In this document: in pieces, positions 7,600-15,083 of the stretch
Layout: each line of letters opens with the position of its first letter
Position numbering within the stretch: the stretch's first letter is position 1
NCBI GenBank assembly: GCA_002337005.1
Contig: DDFD01000117.1
Location: 1 to 34,846, forward strand
Reading direction: 5' to 3'
DNA: 34,846 nucleotides
Origin: Flavobacteriales bacterium UBA1937
Lineage (GTDB): Bacteria > Bacteroidota > Bacteroidia > Flavobacteriales > Weeksellaceae
The notes under the pieces: model-generated
The model's database searches: none
What the model saw: only the letters and a program-made list of their open reading frames with translations
Told to the model about the DNA's origin: nothing
Position numbers and translations under genes: made by a program

Positions 7600-8391
7600 A
7601 TGCAAACAGAAAAAGTAATAGATTACATCGTAAATTGGTTGAAGGATTATGCTACAAAAGCTGGCGTAAAAGGGTATGTAATAGGAGTTTCGGGTGGTGT
7701 AGATTCTGGTGTGGTTTCTACACTTTGTGCAATGACAGGTCTCAAGGTTTTGACTTTAGAAATGCCAATTCGTCAACAAAAAGATCAAGCTTCTCGCGCT
7801 TTGGAACACATAGATTTTCTAAAAAATAAATTCCCAAACGTAGAAGGCTTCACTGTTGATTTGAATGAACCTTTCGAAGCGTTGTACAAAACTTTTGATG
7901 TAAAAGATGATGAATTTCCTGCCGAAAAACTCGCTTTTGCCAATACCAGAAGTAGATTGAGAATGTTGACTTTGTATTATTACGGACAAATCAACGGACT
8001 TTTAGTTTGCGGAACTGGTAATAAAGTGGAAGATTTTGGGATTGGTTTTTATACCAAATACGGTGATGGTGGCGTAGATATTTCTCCGATTGCAGATTTG
8101 TACAAAACTGAAGTTTATGCTTTGGCAAGAGCTTTAGATTTGCCTGAAAGTATTAAAAATGCCATTCCTACAGATGGACTTTGGGATGTGGATAGAACTG
8201 ATGAACAACAAATTGGCGCAACCTATCCTGAATTGGAAAAAATCCAAAAAGAATGGGGAACAAAAACTGAAGCAGATTATAGCGGAAGAGATTTAGAAGT
8301 TTTCCAAATTTTCTCAAAAATGCACAAAGCAGCGCAGCACAAGATGAATCCAATTCCGGTGTGTGATGTTCCGGAAGAATGGAGAGATTAA
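7600..8391 (+). CDS. nadE: NAD+ synthetase (ammonia-dependent type)
   Basis: NadE amidates nicotinic acid adenine dinucleotide to NAD+ using ATP, the last step of NAD biosynthesis, in the cytosol. The 263-residue product is a single synthetase domain without an N-terminal glutaminase (CN hydrolase) domain, so free ammonia is the expected nitrogen donor. The PP-loop SGGVDS is at 31-36. Further family stretches are the NTRSRLRMLTLYYYGQ helix, LLVCGTGNKVEDFGIGFYTK, KYGDGGVDISPIADLYKTEV and LWDVDRTDEQQIG. The ATG at 7600 gives a normal N-terminus (TEKVIDYIVNWLKDY). The region upstream (7560-7595) is a repeated A/T-rich spacer, AAATCTAAAATCTAAAATTT. Confidence 0.95.
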   Translation: MQTEKVIDYIVNWLKDYATKAGVKGYVIGVSGGVDSGVVSTLCAMTGLKVLTLEMPIRQQKDQASRALEHIDFLKNKFPNVEGFTVDLNEPFEALYKTFDVKDDEFPAEKLAFANTRSRLRMLTLYYYGQINGLLVCGTGNKVEDFGIGFYTKYGDGGVDISPIADLYKTEVYALARALDLPESIKNAIPTDGLWDVDRTDEQQIGATYPELEKIQKEWGTKTEADYSGRDLEVFQIFSKMHKAAQHKMNPIPVCDVPEEWRD

Positions 8392-8418
8392 TTGAAAATT
8401 GATAGTTGAAAATTGAAA

Positions 8419-8985
8419 ATGAATTTTCTCAAAACCAAATATCTTACGCCAATTGCTTTACTGATTTTCTTTATGCCTTTTTTGAGAAATTGCATTGGCA
8501 AAGTGGAAAGTGTTGAAACAGAAGTAATTGACACGACTTATGTTAGTACTTTAAAAGATGTTTCAAATAACCAAAAAAAATCTGCGGAATTTGACTTAAA
8601 TAAAATTCAAAATGAGCCAAAATCTAAAATTGATAATAAGTTGTATGAAAATCTAAACGGTTATCAATTAGCAAAGTTTTTGCCTTCTGGCGTTTTTAAA
8701 AAAGAACTTAATTTTGAAGTTTTATTTTTTGGGTATAGTTTTTACACCTATATTTTGTTGCTTTCAATTTTGATGATTGTTTTTTCATGGCGAAGAAAAT
8801 TTTTAAAAGTTAGAAATTTGGCTATTGCTAATATTATTTTGCTTGTAATCTCTACAATTTCACTTATAAAATCAGGATTTATAGATGAATTTTCTGATGT
8901 GAAATATGGGTTGTATGCTTTTTTAATGTATTCAATATTAATAATTTATATTTCAAACAAAGAAAATTCAGAATTAAAAACTTAA
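8419..8985 (+). CDS. Small multi-pass membrane protein of unknown function
   Basis: I do not recognise this gene. The frame is open from a TTG at 8413, but the ATG at 8419 is the better start and gives 188 residues. The N-terminus, MNFLKTKYLTPIALLIFF, is hydrophobic and could be a signal anchor. A polar region of about 80 residues follows (VESVETEVIDTTYV to LAKFLPSGVF). Then come three hydrophobic segments: FYTYILLLSILMIVFSW, LAIANIILLVISTISLI and YGLYAFLMYSILIIYIS. The polar loop is therefore probably periplasmic. It lies 22 bp upstream of the membrane-anchored barnase-type gene, so it may be part of that cluster. It could equally belong with nadE (27 bp upstream). Confidence 0.7.
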   Translation: MNFLKTKYLTPIALLIFFMPFLRNCIGKVESVETEVIDTTYVSTLKDVSNNQKKSAEFDLNKIQNEPKSKIDNKLYENLNGYQLAKFLPSGVFKKELNFEVLFFGYSFYTYILLLSILMIVFSWRRKFLKVRNLAIANIILLVISTISLIKSGFIDEFSDVKYGLYAFLMYSILIIYISNKENSELKT

Positions 8986-9007
8986 AATAGAGCACTAAAA
9001 ATAAATT

Positions 9008-9568
9008 ATGCAAAATAAAAAATCATTACTTTATATTTTTCTGGCTTTTGTGGCAGGATTGTTATTGATGTATCTTTTCACTCATTATAAAATTGAAAAG
9101 AAAAACGAAGTAAATAATCAAGAAAATACCTATCAAAAACCTGAAACTCAAAATCAGGATGATTCTTATTCTTATCAAAAACCATCAAAAAATAATTCAG
9201 AAAATTTTGAGAAAAAGAAATCTGATGATAATAGTTCTAATTCTAATATTGCTGAACTTACCAGTGAAAATGTAGTAATAAATTATGTGAAAGAACACCA
9301 CGAACTTCCAGAATATTACATTACAAAATCCGAAGCCAAACGAAACGGCTGGAATCCTGGTGAAAGTTTGTGCGATGCAGTTCCAGGACGCGCGATTGGT
9401 GGAGACCATTTTAGCAATAGAGAAGGAAATTTTCCGAAAGGGGAACAATATTTTGAGGCAGATGTAAATTACAATTGCGGACACCGAAATGCAGACCGAA
9501 TTGTCTTTACCAAAAGTGGAAAAGTTTGGGTTACACACGACCATTACAGAAGTTTCGAAGAAAGGTAG
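9008..9568 (+). CDS. Membrane-anchored barnase-type ribonuclease
   Basis: The C-terminal ~100 residues (about 86-186) are a complete barnase-family guanyl-preferring RNase domain: LPEYYITKSEAKRNGW, then PGRAIGGDHFSNREG, YFEADVNYNCGHRNADRI and THDHYRSF. By alignment from memory, all barnase catalytic positions are kept: Lys107 (barnase Lys27), Glu150 (Glu73), Arg160 (Arg83), Arg164 (Arg87) and His179 (His102). Residues 8-25 are one hydrophobic segment (YIFLAFVAGLLLMYLF) followed by basic residues. A 50-residue Asn/Gln/Ser/Lys-rich linker then leads to the RNase. No typical signal-peptidase site is evident, so an inner-membrane anchor with the RNase outside the cytoplasm is the simplest model. 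Cys122 and Cys157 are not in barnase and could form a disulfide. Barstar is encoded two genes downstream. Confidence 0.9.
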   Translation: MQNKKSLLYIFLAFVAGLLLMYLFTHYKIEKKNEVNNQENTYQKPETQNQDDSYSYQKPSKNNSENFEKKKSDDNSSNSNIAELTSENVVINYVKEHHELPEYYITKSEAKRNGWNPGESLCDAVPGRAIGGDHFSNREGNFPKGEQYFEADVNYNCGHRNADRIVFTKSGKVWVTHDHYRSFEER

Positions 9569-9617
9569 GCATAAGTCGTGACTTGTCTGAAAACCAAAGG
9601 TTTTCAAAAAATAGAAT

Positions 9618-10226
9618 ATGAAAAATTTAGCAAAAATAATTTCCTTTTTTACCCTGATTTCATTGATTTTTTCTTGTGAAAAGGAAAAGGAAAAAGAAAA
9701 TTCTGAAAAAACCATCACCATTCTTATTCAACCTTTTGAAGATATAAAACCAAAACAGTTGGCAGAAATTTCTGAAAATATCAAAAAAATTTATCCTAAA
9801 ATTAAAATTTTAAAACCTATTGATTTTCCAAAAAATGCTTTTTATGAACCAAGAAACAGATATAGAGCAGATTCTATTATAAAATATTTAAGAACCAAAA
9901 CTCCCGAAAATTGTGTAATTCTAGCACTAACGAATAAAGACATCAGTGTTACCAAAGGAAAAGTGGCAGATTTCGGAGTAATGGGACTGGGGTACAGACC
10001 AGGAAATGCTTGTGTTGCTTCTACTTTTAGATTAAATGCTGAAAATAAAAGCGAACAATTCTATAAAGTAGCGATTCATGAGTTAGGACATACCCAAGGA
10101 TTAAAGCATTGTCCAGATAAAACGTGTTTTATGAGAGATGCAGAAGGTAAAAACCCGACTAATGAAGAAAAAGATTTTTGCCAAAACTGTAAAAAAGTTT
10201 TGAGAGAAAAACATTGGAAAATTTAA
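9618..10226 (+). CDS. Archaemetzincin-family (M54) metalloprotease, lipoprotein
   Basis: The 202-residue product carries the complete archaemetzincin signature: HELGHTQGLKH (154-164) supplies His154, Glu155, His158 and His164 for the catalytic zinc. Cys165-x4-Cys170-x17-Cys188-x2-Cys191 supply the second zinc site, with the Met-turn-like FMRD (171-174) between. The domain usually stands alone in the cytoplasm, but here it follows a lipoprotein signal, MKNLAKIISFFTLISLIFSC, with Cys20 as the lipidation site and an acidic/basic EKEKEKE run after it. The protease should therefore sit on a membrane facing the periplasm or the outside. It lies 49 bp after the barnase-type gene and 41 bp before the barstar gene, on the same strand. 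Substrates of archaemetzincins are largely unknown. Confidence 0.92.
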   Translation: MKNLAKIISFFTLISLIFSCEKEKEKENSEKTITILIQPFEDIKPKQLAEISENIKKIYPKIKILKPIDFPKNAFYEPRNRYRADSIIKYLRTKTPENCVILALTNKDISVTKGKVADFGVMGLGYRPGNACVASTFRLNAENKSEQFYKVAIHELGHTQGLKHCPDKTCFMRDAEGKNPTNEEKDFCQNCKKVLREKHWKI

Positions 10227-10267
10227 ATCAACTCAGACAATTTCAAACAAAATTAAACAAACCTATA

Positions 10268-10552
10268 ATGGAAATTTACATAGACTTTTTAAAAATCGGT
10301 GATTACGAAGATTTTTATGCTCAATTGAAAGAAAAATTAACTTTGCCAGAATATTTCGGGGATAATCTAGATGCACTTTTTGATGTAATTACGGGCGAGT
10401 TAGAAATGCCTTTGCATATTGAATTTGTAAATATGAGTGTAGAGCAATTAGAAATTTTCGAAGATTTATTGACTACTTTAGAAGATGCCGAAGAGGAGGT
10501 GGAAGATTTTACTTTTTCTTACTATCTAGAACAATACGAAGACGAAGAGTAA
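10268..10552 (+). CDS. Barstar-family RNase inhibitor
   Basis: A 94-residue acidic cytoplasmic protein of the barstar family, the tight-binding inhibitor that protects a producer from its barnase. Its core, LTLPEYFGDNLDALFDVITG, matches the barnase-binding helix of barstar (LPEYYGENLDALWDCLTG), including the Asp and Glu that plug the RNase active site. PLHIEFVNM is the next beta strand. The frame extends up to a TTG at 10214 inside the archaemetzincin gene, but the ATG at 10268 aligns with barstar N-termini and is preferred. The C-terminus is strikingly acidic (EDAEEEVEDF and EQYEDEE). With the barnase-type gene two genes upstream, the pair is a probable RNase/immunity unit. Confidence 0.92.
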   Translation: MEIYIDFLKIGDYEDFYAQLKEKLTLPEYFGDNLDALFDVITGELEMPLHIEFVNMSVEQLEIFEDLLTTLEDAEEEVEDFTFSYYLEQYEDEE

Positions 10553-10585
10553 TTTTTGATTTACGATTTAAAATTGAAAATAAAA

Positions 10586-10609
10586 GCGCCCCGAAATTTT
10601 TCGGGGCGC
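10586..10609 (-). terminator. Strong GC-rich hairpin terminator for the beta-helix lipoprotein gene
   Basis: GCGCCCCGAAA (10586-10596) pairs perfectly with TTTCGGGGCGC (10599-10609). On the minus strand it is followed by TTTTATTTTC, giving a standard intrinsic terminator 43 bp after the lipoprotein stop. On the plus strand there is no T-run, but the hairpin may still weakly terminate the barstar transcript. Confidence 0.85.
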
Positions 10610-10652
10610 AGTGTGTAAAAATTAAATTGATATAAAGATAACTAACTATTTC

Positions 10653-12068
10653 TTATAAATTCCAATTGGTCCATCCTGCATACCATACGTCGTTAGCGTC
10701 TTTCACAGCACCTCTGTATGTTACGGCAGTAAATCCTGAAGAAAGTTTAGCGTTTGTAAATGCAGCTCCTGTAAGAAGTGGAGAACCCGAAGCTGGAGAG
10801 AAGTTTGGTACAGAACCTACATTATTCCAAGCGCCAGTCAATTTAACATCTGTAGAATAATTGAGGATTGTATTTCCTTTAGCATTAAACCAAGTAGTAA
10901 GGTCTGCTAATGTATAGCCCGTAGCTGTAGCAGCAGCACCATATTTAAGAGGAGTAGTGCAAGCAGCAATAATGTTGTTTTCAAAATTAAGATTTCCGTT
11001 TCCAATGTTGGTATCCGTTGCAGTACCTTTGGTAGCGTCAATAAACAAACCTACAGGATAACCTACAAATACTGAGTTGAATACAGAAATAGAAGAGTTT
11101 CTTCTGATTTGTAATGCATTTTGGAACAATGAGTTAATAGAAGATGCATTAGTTGTAGTAGCTGAATTTTGGATTGGTCCAATAATCGTCATATTAGAAA
11201 AAATTGCTGATGTTTGAGGGGTTAAAGAAGAACCGTTAGCATCATTATCAGATTCAAAAGCGTTAGAACCAGAAACGTCTGCAATAGCTGCGTCTCTTAC
11301 ACCAATCCCGAATTGTATTTTACCTGCAAAACCGTTATCAGTATCAAAATCATCATCAAGACCTTTGTATGCAATGATGTGAGAACAATTTACGGTGCCT
11401 CCAAACCATTCGAAACTATCATCATTAGCATAAGCTACTTCTACATAATCTACTGTAGTACCGTTACCAACACCACCGAAAGTAAGTCCGTTAATTTCTT
11501 TGTCTGGTAAAAATGCATAACCAGCATATTCTATTCTTACATATTTTAAAATTCCACTGTTATCAGCAGCATTAGTACCACCGTATAAACCAAGACCTTC
11601 TGCATTGTTGATTCCTCCTTCGATTTCTCCTATACCAGCTTGCCCGTTATATGAAGAGTTAGTAGGTGCATTACCAAGAATTACAACACCAGCCCAGTCT
11701 CCTCTTTTAGGGCTTGCTTTTTCTGATGTAAATATAATTGGGTTTGAAGCAGTACCTTCAGCCATGATTTTAGAACCTTTTGTAATGATGAGCCCACCGT
11801 TTTTATCAGCTTCACCAACGATTTTTGTTCCTGGCTCTATGGTAAGAGTTGCGCCGTTTGTTACATATACCAAACCTCTTAATTTATACGTGTTATTTGC
11901 TTTAAGAGTTCTACTTGCTGTAATTTTTCCAGACAAGATAAAATCTTCGGTTGTAGTACCACCACCTGTATTGATGGTTTCTCCGTCTTCTTCTATTTTT
12001 CTACAAGAAGTTGTGGTTGCTAGAATTCCTATTAGTAAGGAAAATAAGGCAGTTTTTAAAAGTTTCAT
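10653..12068 (-). CDS. Secreted lipoprotein, predicted right-handed beta-helix, partner of TonB receptor
   Basis: The 471-residue product starts with a lipoprotein signal (MKLLKTALFSLLIGIL, then TTTSC with Cys22). The body is rich in Gly, Asn, Asp and Thr. It opens with GKITASRTLKANNTYKLRG, then VYVTNGATLTIEPGTKI and GSKIMAEGTASNPIIFTS, the look of parallel beta-helix proteins. Recurrent features are GDWAGVVILGNAP, LKYVRIEYAGYAF, FEWFGGTVNCSHIIAYKG, DDDFDTDNGFAGKIQFGIG and SNAFESDNDANGS. Such proteins recur in Bacteroidota beside a TonB-dependent receptor. The start lies 35 bp after the receptor's stop on the same strand, so the two are surely co-transcribed. It probably sits on the outer membrane as a surface or periplasmic partner. 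The substrate is not known, and no T9SS sorting domain is seen. Confidence 0.8.
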   Translation of the reverse strand: MKLLKTALFSLLIGILATTTSCRKIEEDGETINTGGGTTTEDFILSGKITASRTLKANNTYKLRGLVYVTNGATLTIEPGTKIVGEADKNGGLIITKGSKIMAEGTASNPIIFTSEKASPKRGDWAGVVILGNAPTNSSYNGQAGIGEIEGGINNAEGLGLYGGTNAADNSGILKYVRIEYAGYAFLPDKEINGLTFGGVGNGTTVDYVEVAYANDDSFEWFGGTVNCSHIIAYKGLDDDFDTDNGFAGKIQFGIGVRDAAIADVSGSNAFESDNDANGSSLTPQTSAIFSNMTIIGPIQNSATTTNASSINSLFQNALQIRRNSSISVFNSVFVGYPVGLFIDATKGTATDTNIGNGNLNFENNIIAACTTPLKYGAAATATGYTLADLTTWFNAKGNTILNYSTDVKLTGAWNNVGSVPNFSPASGSPLLTGAAFTNAKLSSGFTAVTYRGAVKDANDVWYAGWTNWNL

Positions 12069-12103
12069 ATTATAAAATTTTAATTATTTCTAAAAATGTT
12101 TTG

Positions 12104-14902
12104 TTAAAAGTTGTATCCTATTGTTAAGCTAAAGTTAGTACCTGTAAGTCTGCTAATTGCCAAGGCGTCTTTAGCATCGTACTTTTTATTATCATTAAGG
12201 TCGTGATAGTATTTTGCTCTTTGGTTCAGGATATCGGAGATGTTCAGTTTAATTTCACCTTTGTTTTTCCAGATTTTTTTAGCAATTTGATAATCTAGCA
12301 AAGGTCTTGGTGCTTCCCAAATTGGAGGTACTTGCTCGTTTCCTACATATAGAATTCTTCTTCCGATAATGTTGAAAAGAACAGTAGAAGAGAAACCAGT
12401 TTTTTGAGAATCATATTGCAGAGATAAATTCAAAGTATAAGGAGATTGTCCTTGCATTGGTCTGTTTACGTTAGTTGCAGCATCTTTCACTTTATTGTCT
12501 ATCAATGCTAAGTTACCAGCCATTGTGAAATTTTGAAGTAACGATACAAAATCTAATTTTTTTCTAAATTCTAATTCTAATCCATAAGCATCTGCTTTAT
12601 CTGCATTTAGGTAATTGAAGGTGTTACTTGTACCAGCGCCAGATTGATTAAAGTATAATTCGATAGGATTTTTGAAATTTTTGTAAAAACCAGCAACTGA
12701 AAAGATTTCGCCACTTTTTGGATAGAATTCCCATCTTATGTCTGCACTGGTAAGTTTAGTTCTTTGTAATTCTTTATTACCAATTACCGTAGCTCCTAGG
12801 TCAAAATCATAATAAGCAAGTGGTGATAATTCTCTAAATTCTGGTCTTACCACAGTCTGCGAACCTGCCAAACGAAGGTTCATTTTGTCATTTAATTTGA
12901 ATGTAAGGTTCAAAGCAGGTAAATAATCTGTAACAGCACTATGTACATATCTTTCGTCACTTTTTTTAGTGCTTCCAACTACTTGGTCGAAATTTTCTAC
13001 TCTCAATCCCCAAACTGCTCTTAGCCAAGAAGTAATATTATTGTCAAATTGTAAATATCCTGCATTTAGAATGGTATTGGCGATATATCGGTATTGTTTA
13101 CCCGCAATTTCGTCGAATGTAAATAAGTTTCCACTTGTTCCGAAGTTTCCTTGATTGAAAATCGTTTCGAAAGGTTGTGAAAGAAGACTTTGATTAAATC
13201 CTTCTAATTGTACAGCAAAAGGTCTAGAATTGTAAATTCTATCTTTCACTTGGAATAAGTAACCACCTTTGATGGTTTGTTTTTGCCCGAAAAGTTCAAA
13301 AGATTTAGAAACATCACCTCCTGCATTGTATAGATAATCACTCAAAGTAGAGTAGAAGAAACTTCCTGATTTTTGTGAAAGACCATTCGAAATTAGTGCT
13401 AAATAAGGGCTTCCTGCCAAAGTAGGGTATTGGTTATATTGCAAACGCTGAAGCTGAGGAATGTATTGGTCTAAAATCCCGAAACTTCCGTACCAATTTA
13501 CGCTAAGACCGCCAAGAGCATTTAACTTATGATTACCAATAAGTGTAGAATTGTAGAAGATAGTTTGTTTGTACCCAACTTCTCTTGCAATAATATTAGT
13601 TCCGTTTACAGGATCGAATTCAAAGTCTTTTCCTGTACGTATAGAAACGTGATTGTTGGTATTGTTGGTAATGATGTTTTTAAGGGAAATTTTGTTGTTG
13701 TCATTAAATTTTAAAGTTAAATTTAATAAACCACCAAGAATTACATCATTATTATATTTTGAAGTTTTATAATCGAAGTTTACATCAGCTTGTTCTCCGT
13801 TGATGGTGAAGAATCTGTTGTCAGAATTGGTAGTTCTTTTGCTATTACTGTAATTTAAAACAGCAATTACACCAAGGTCTTTTCCTAAAAATTTTGTATT
13901 AAGACCACCATCTAACTGTAAGCTCACATTTTCTGGATAACCATTATTATTATATCCGAAATTTTTAACATATTGTTTACCAAAATTGGTTTTTTCCGCA
14001 TCAGAAAGTAAGCTAAAAGCATTTTTAGTAGGGAAACCAGCAGGTAGTTTTCTGTAACCATCTTCTAAACCTAGAAAATCTAATTTACCACCTTTACTTG
14101 TGTAGAAATCTTTTCCAATGGTATTAGAATTTCCACCAACACCTATTTGAGCGTTAAAAAATTTAGTATTTGGGATATCTTTTGTATTTACTTGTATTAA
14201 TCCGCCTCCCCATTCACCAGTATATTCTGGGATAAAAGTTTTGTTGATGACCAATGTTTCAATTACACTTGCAGGAAATAAATCAAACGAGAACGTTTTT
14301 TTGTCTGGTTCGGTACTAGAAAGCTGAATCCCGTTAAGCATAGCTTGGTTATATCTGTCCGAAAGTCCTCTTACAACAATATATTTTCCTTCAAATAAAC
14401 TTACACCAGAAACTCTTTTTAGTACTTCTCCGGTATTTCTGTCTGGGCTTTTTTTGATGGCTTCAATTCCTATTACCTGAGAAACAACACCCATGTTTTT
14501 TTGTAGTCCAATGGTAGAAGCAATAGTTTCTTTTTTAGCGCTAGACCTTAGTACAACGCCTTCTATTTCTTTGTCTTTTCCTTTGGCTTCAATCTTTGTT
14601 AATAAAATATCCAGATTGGTGTTTTCTGCTGATTTTATTTCTACATCGCTAATCTCTTTTTTGTTATATCCTTTGTAAATTACATTTACCGAATAATTTT
14701 TTCCAGGGTCTAGCGTTATTACGTAATAACCAGCTGCGTCTGTCTTTGTTTCTTTATCATTTACTTTTACAGTTACACCTTGTATAGGCGCATTATCTTT
14801 TTCATCTAAAACTCTTCCTTCTAAAACGTGGGTTTGCGAAAAAAAGAATCCTCCAGAAAAAAGAGTAATTGTTAAAATACTCTTACGAATAGTTTTATTC
14901 AT
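12104..14902 (-). CDS. TonB-dependent outer-membrane receptor with CarboxypepD_reg domain
   Basis: A 932-residue outer-membrane transporter energised by TonB-ExbBD. In order: a signal peptide (to about residue 22, SGGFFFSQ); a carboxypeptidase-regulatory-like beta-sandwich from LEGRVLDEKDNAPIQGVTVK to LLTKIE (about 27-112); and the plug domain, with GEVLKRVSGVSLFEGKYIVV, RGLSDRYNQAMLNGIQL and EYTGEWGGGLIQVNTKD. A beta-barrel of about 680 residues follows, closing with FSLTIGYNF and its terminal Phe recognised for barrel assembly. No SusD-like gene is adjacent, so it is not a classical SusCD glycan system. The downstream beta-helix lipoprotein is its likely partner. It is transcribed divergently from a PhoB/PhoR-like pair 181 bp away, suggesting control by that pair. 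Confidence 0.93.
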   Translation of the reverse strand: MNKTIRKSILTITLFSGGFFFSQTHVLEGRVLDEKDNAPIQGVTVKVNDKETKTDAAGYYVITLDPGKNYSVNVIYKGYNKKEISDVEIKSAENTNLDILLTKIEAKGKDKEIEGVVLRSSAKKETIASTIGLQKNMGVVSQVIGIEAIKKSPDRNTGEVLKRVSGVSLFEGKYIVVRGLSDRYNQAMLNGIQLSSTEPDKKTFSFDLFPASVIETLVINKTFIPEYTGEWGGGLIQVNTKDIPNTKFFNAQIGVGGNSNTIGKDFYTSKGGKLDFLGLEDGYRKLPAGFPTKNAFSLLSDAEKTNFGKQYVKNFGYNNNGYPENVSLQLDGGLNTKFLGKDLGVIAVLNYSNSKRTTNSDNRFFTINGEQADVNFDYKTSKYNNDVILGGLLNLTLKFNDNNKISLKNIITNNTNNHVSIRTGKDFEFDPVNGTNIIAREVGYKQTIFYNSTLIGNHKLNALGGLSVNWYGSFGILDQYIPQLQRLQYNQYPTLAGSPYLALISNGLSQKSGSFFYSTLSDYLYNAGGDVSKSFELFGQKQTIKGGYLFQVKDRIYNSRPFAVQLEGFNQSLLSQPFETIFNQGNFGTSGNLFTFDEIAGKQYRYIANTILNAGYLQFDNNITSWLRAVWGLRVENFDQVVGSTKKSDERYVHSAVTDYLPALNLTFKLNDKMNLRLAGSQTVVRPEFRELSPLAYYDFDLGATVIGNKELQRTKLTSADIRWEFYPKSGEIFSVAGFYKNFKNPIELYFNQSGAGTSNTFNYLNADKADAYGLELEFRKKLDFVSLLQNFTMAGNLALIDNKVKDAATNVNRPMQGQSPYTLNLSLQYDSQKTGFSSTVLFNIIGRRILYVGNEQVPPIWEAPRPLLDYQIAKKIWKNKGEIKLNISDILNQRAKYYHDLNDNKKYDAKDALAISRLTGTNFSLTIGYNF

Positions 14903-15083
14903 TTTTACAATTAATTTTGCCGCAAAGAAATAACCATTTTGAGGATCTGCTGGTTTAGGAAATTTTAATTAATATTTAAATAAATTTTAATAAAATAGGA
15001 GTAATATTAATTTATTGTAAAATTTAATTTTTCATAACAATGCAATGGTTTTTTTACTAATTTTGAAAGGTTAAATAGTATAG
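14903..15083. promoter_or_regulatory. Divergent regulatory region between TonB receptor and response regulator genes
   Basis: This 181-bp A/T-rich gap drives two divergent units. On the plus strand TAATTTTG (15058-15065) matches the -7 consensus TAnnTTTG, 18 bp before the regulator ATG. On the minus strand TTTCTTTG (14930-14923) matches 7 of 8 positions, 20 bp before the receptor ATG. No clear -33 TTG box accompanies either, which fits activator-dependent promoters. AAATTTTAAT occurs at 14960-14969 and 14982-14991, exactly 22 bp apart, the spacing of tandem OmpR/PhoB-type half-sites. In sequence this A/T-rich, the repeat could be chance. Confidence 0.5.

Noticed and set aside
8413..8418. TTG start two codons before the membrane protein ATG
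   Set aside because: The ATG at 8419 gives a normal N-terminus and no other support exists for the TTG.
9589..9605. GAAAACC-AAA-GGTTTTC hairpin between RNase and archaemetzincin genes
   Set aside because: It is followed by A, not T, on the coding strand, so it is not a convincing terminator; the genes are probably still co-transcribed.
9197..9721. 174-codon minus-strand frame opposite the RNase and archaemetzincin genes
   Set aside because: The two plus-strand genes have complete catalytic motifs; the antisense product is a Phe/Ser/Ile-rich shadow.
10214..10267. Longer N-terminus of barstar from the TTG at 10214
   Set aside because: It overlaps the preceding gene, adds residues absent from barstar and has a weak start; ATG 10268 matches the family.
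11605..12075. 156-codon plus-strand frame opposite the beta-helix lipoprotein gene
   Set aside because: It is a Pro/Val/Ser-rich shadow of a gene with a clear lipoprotein signal and operon position.
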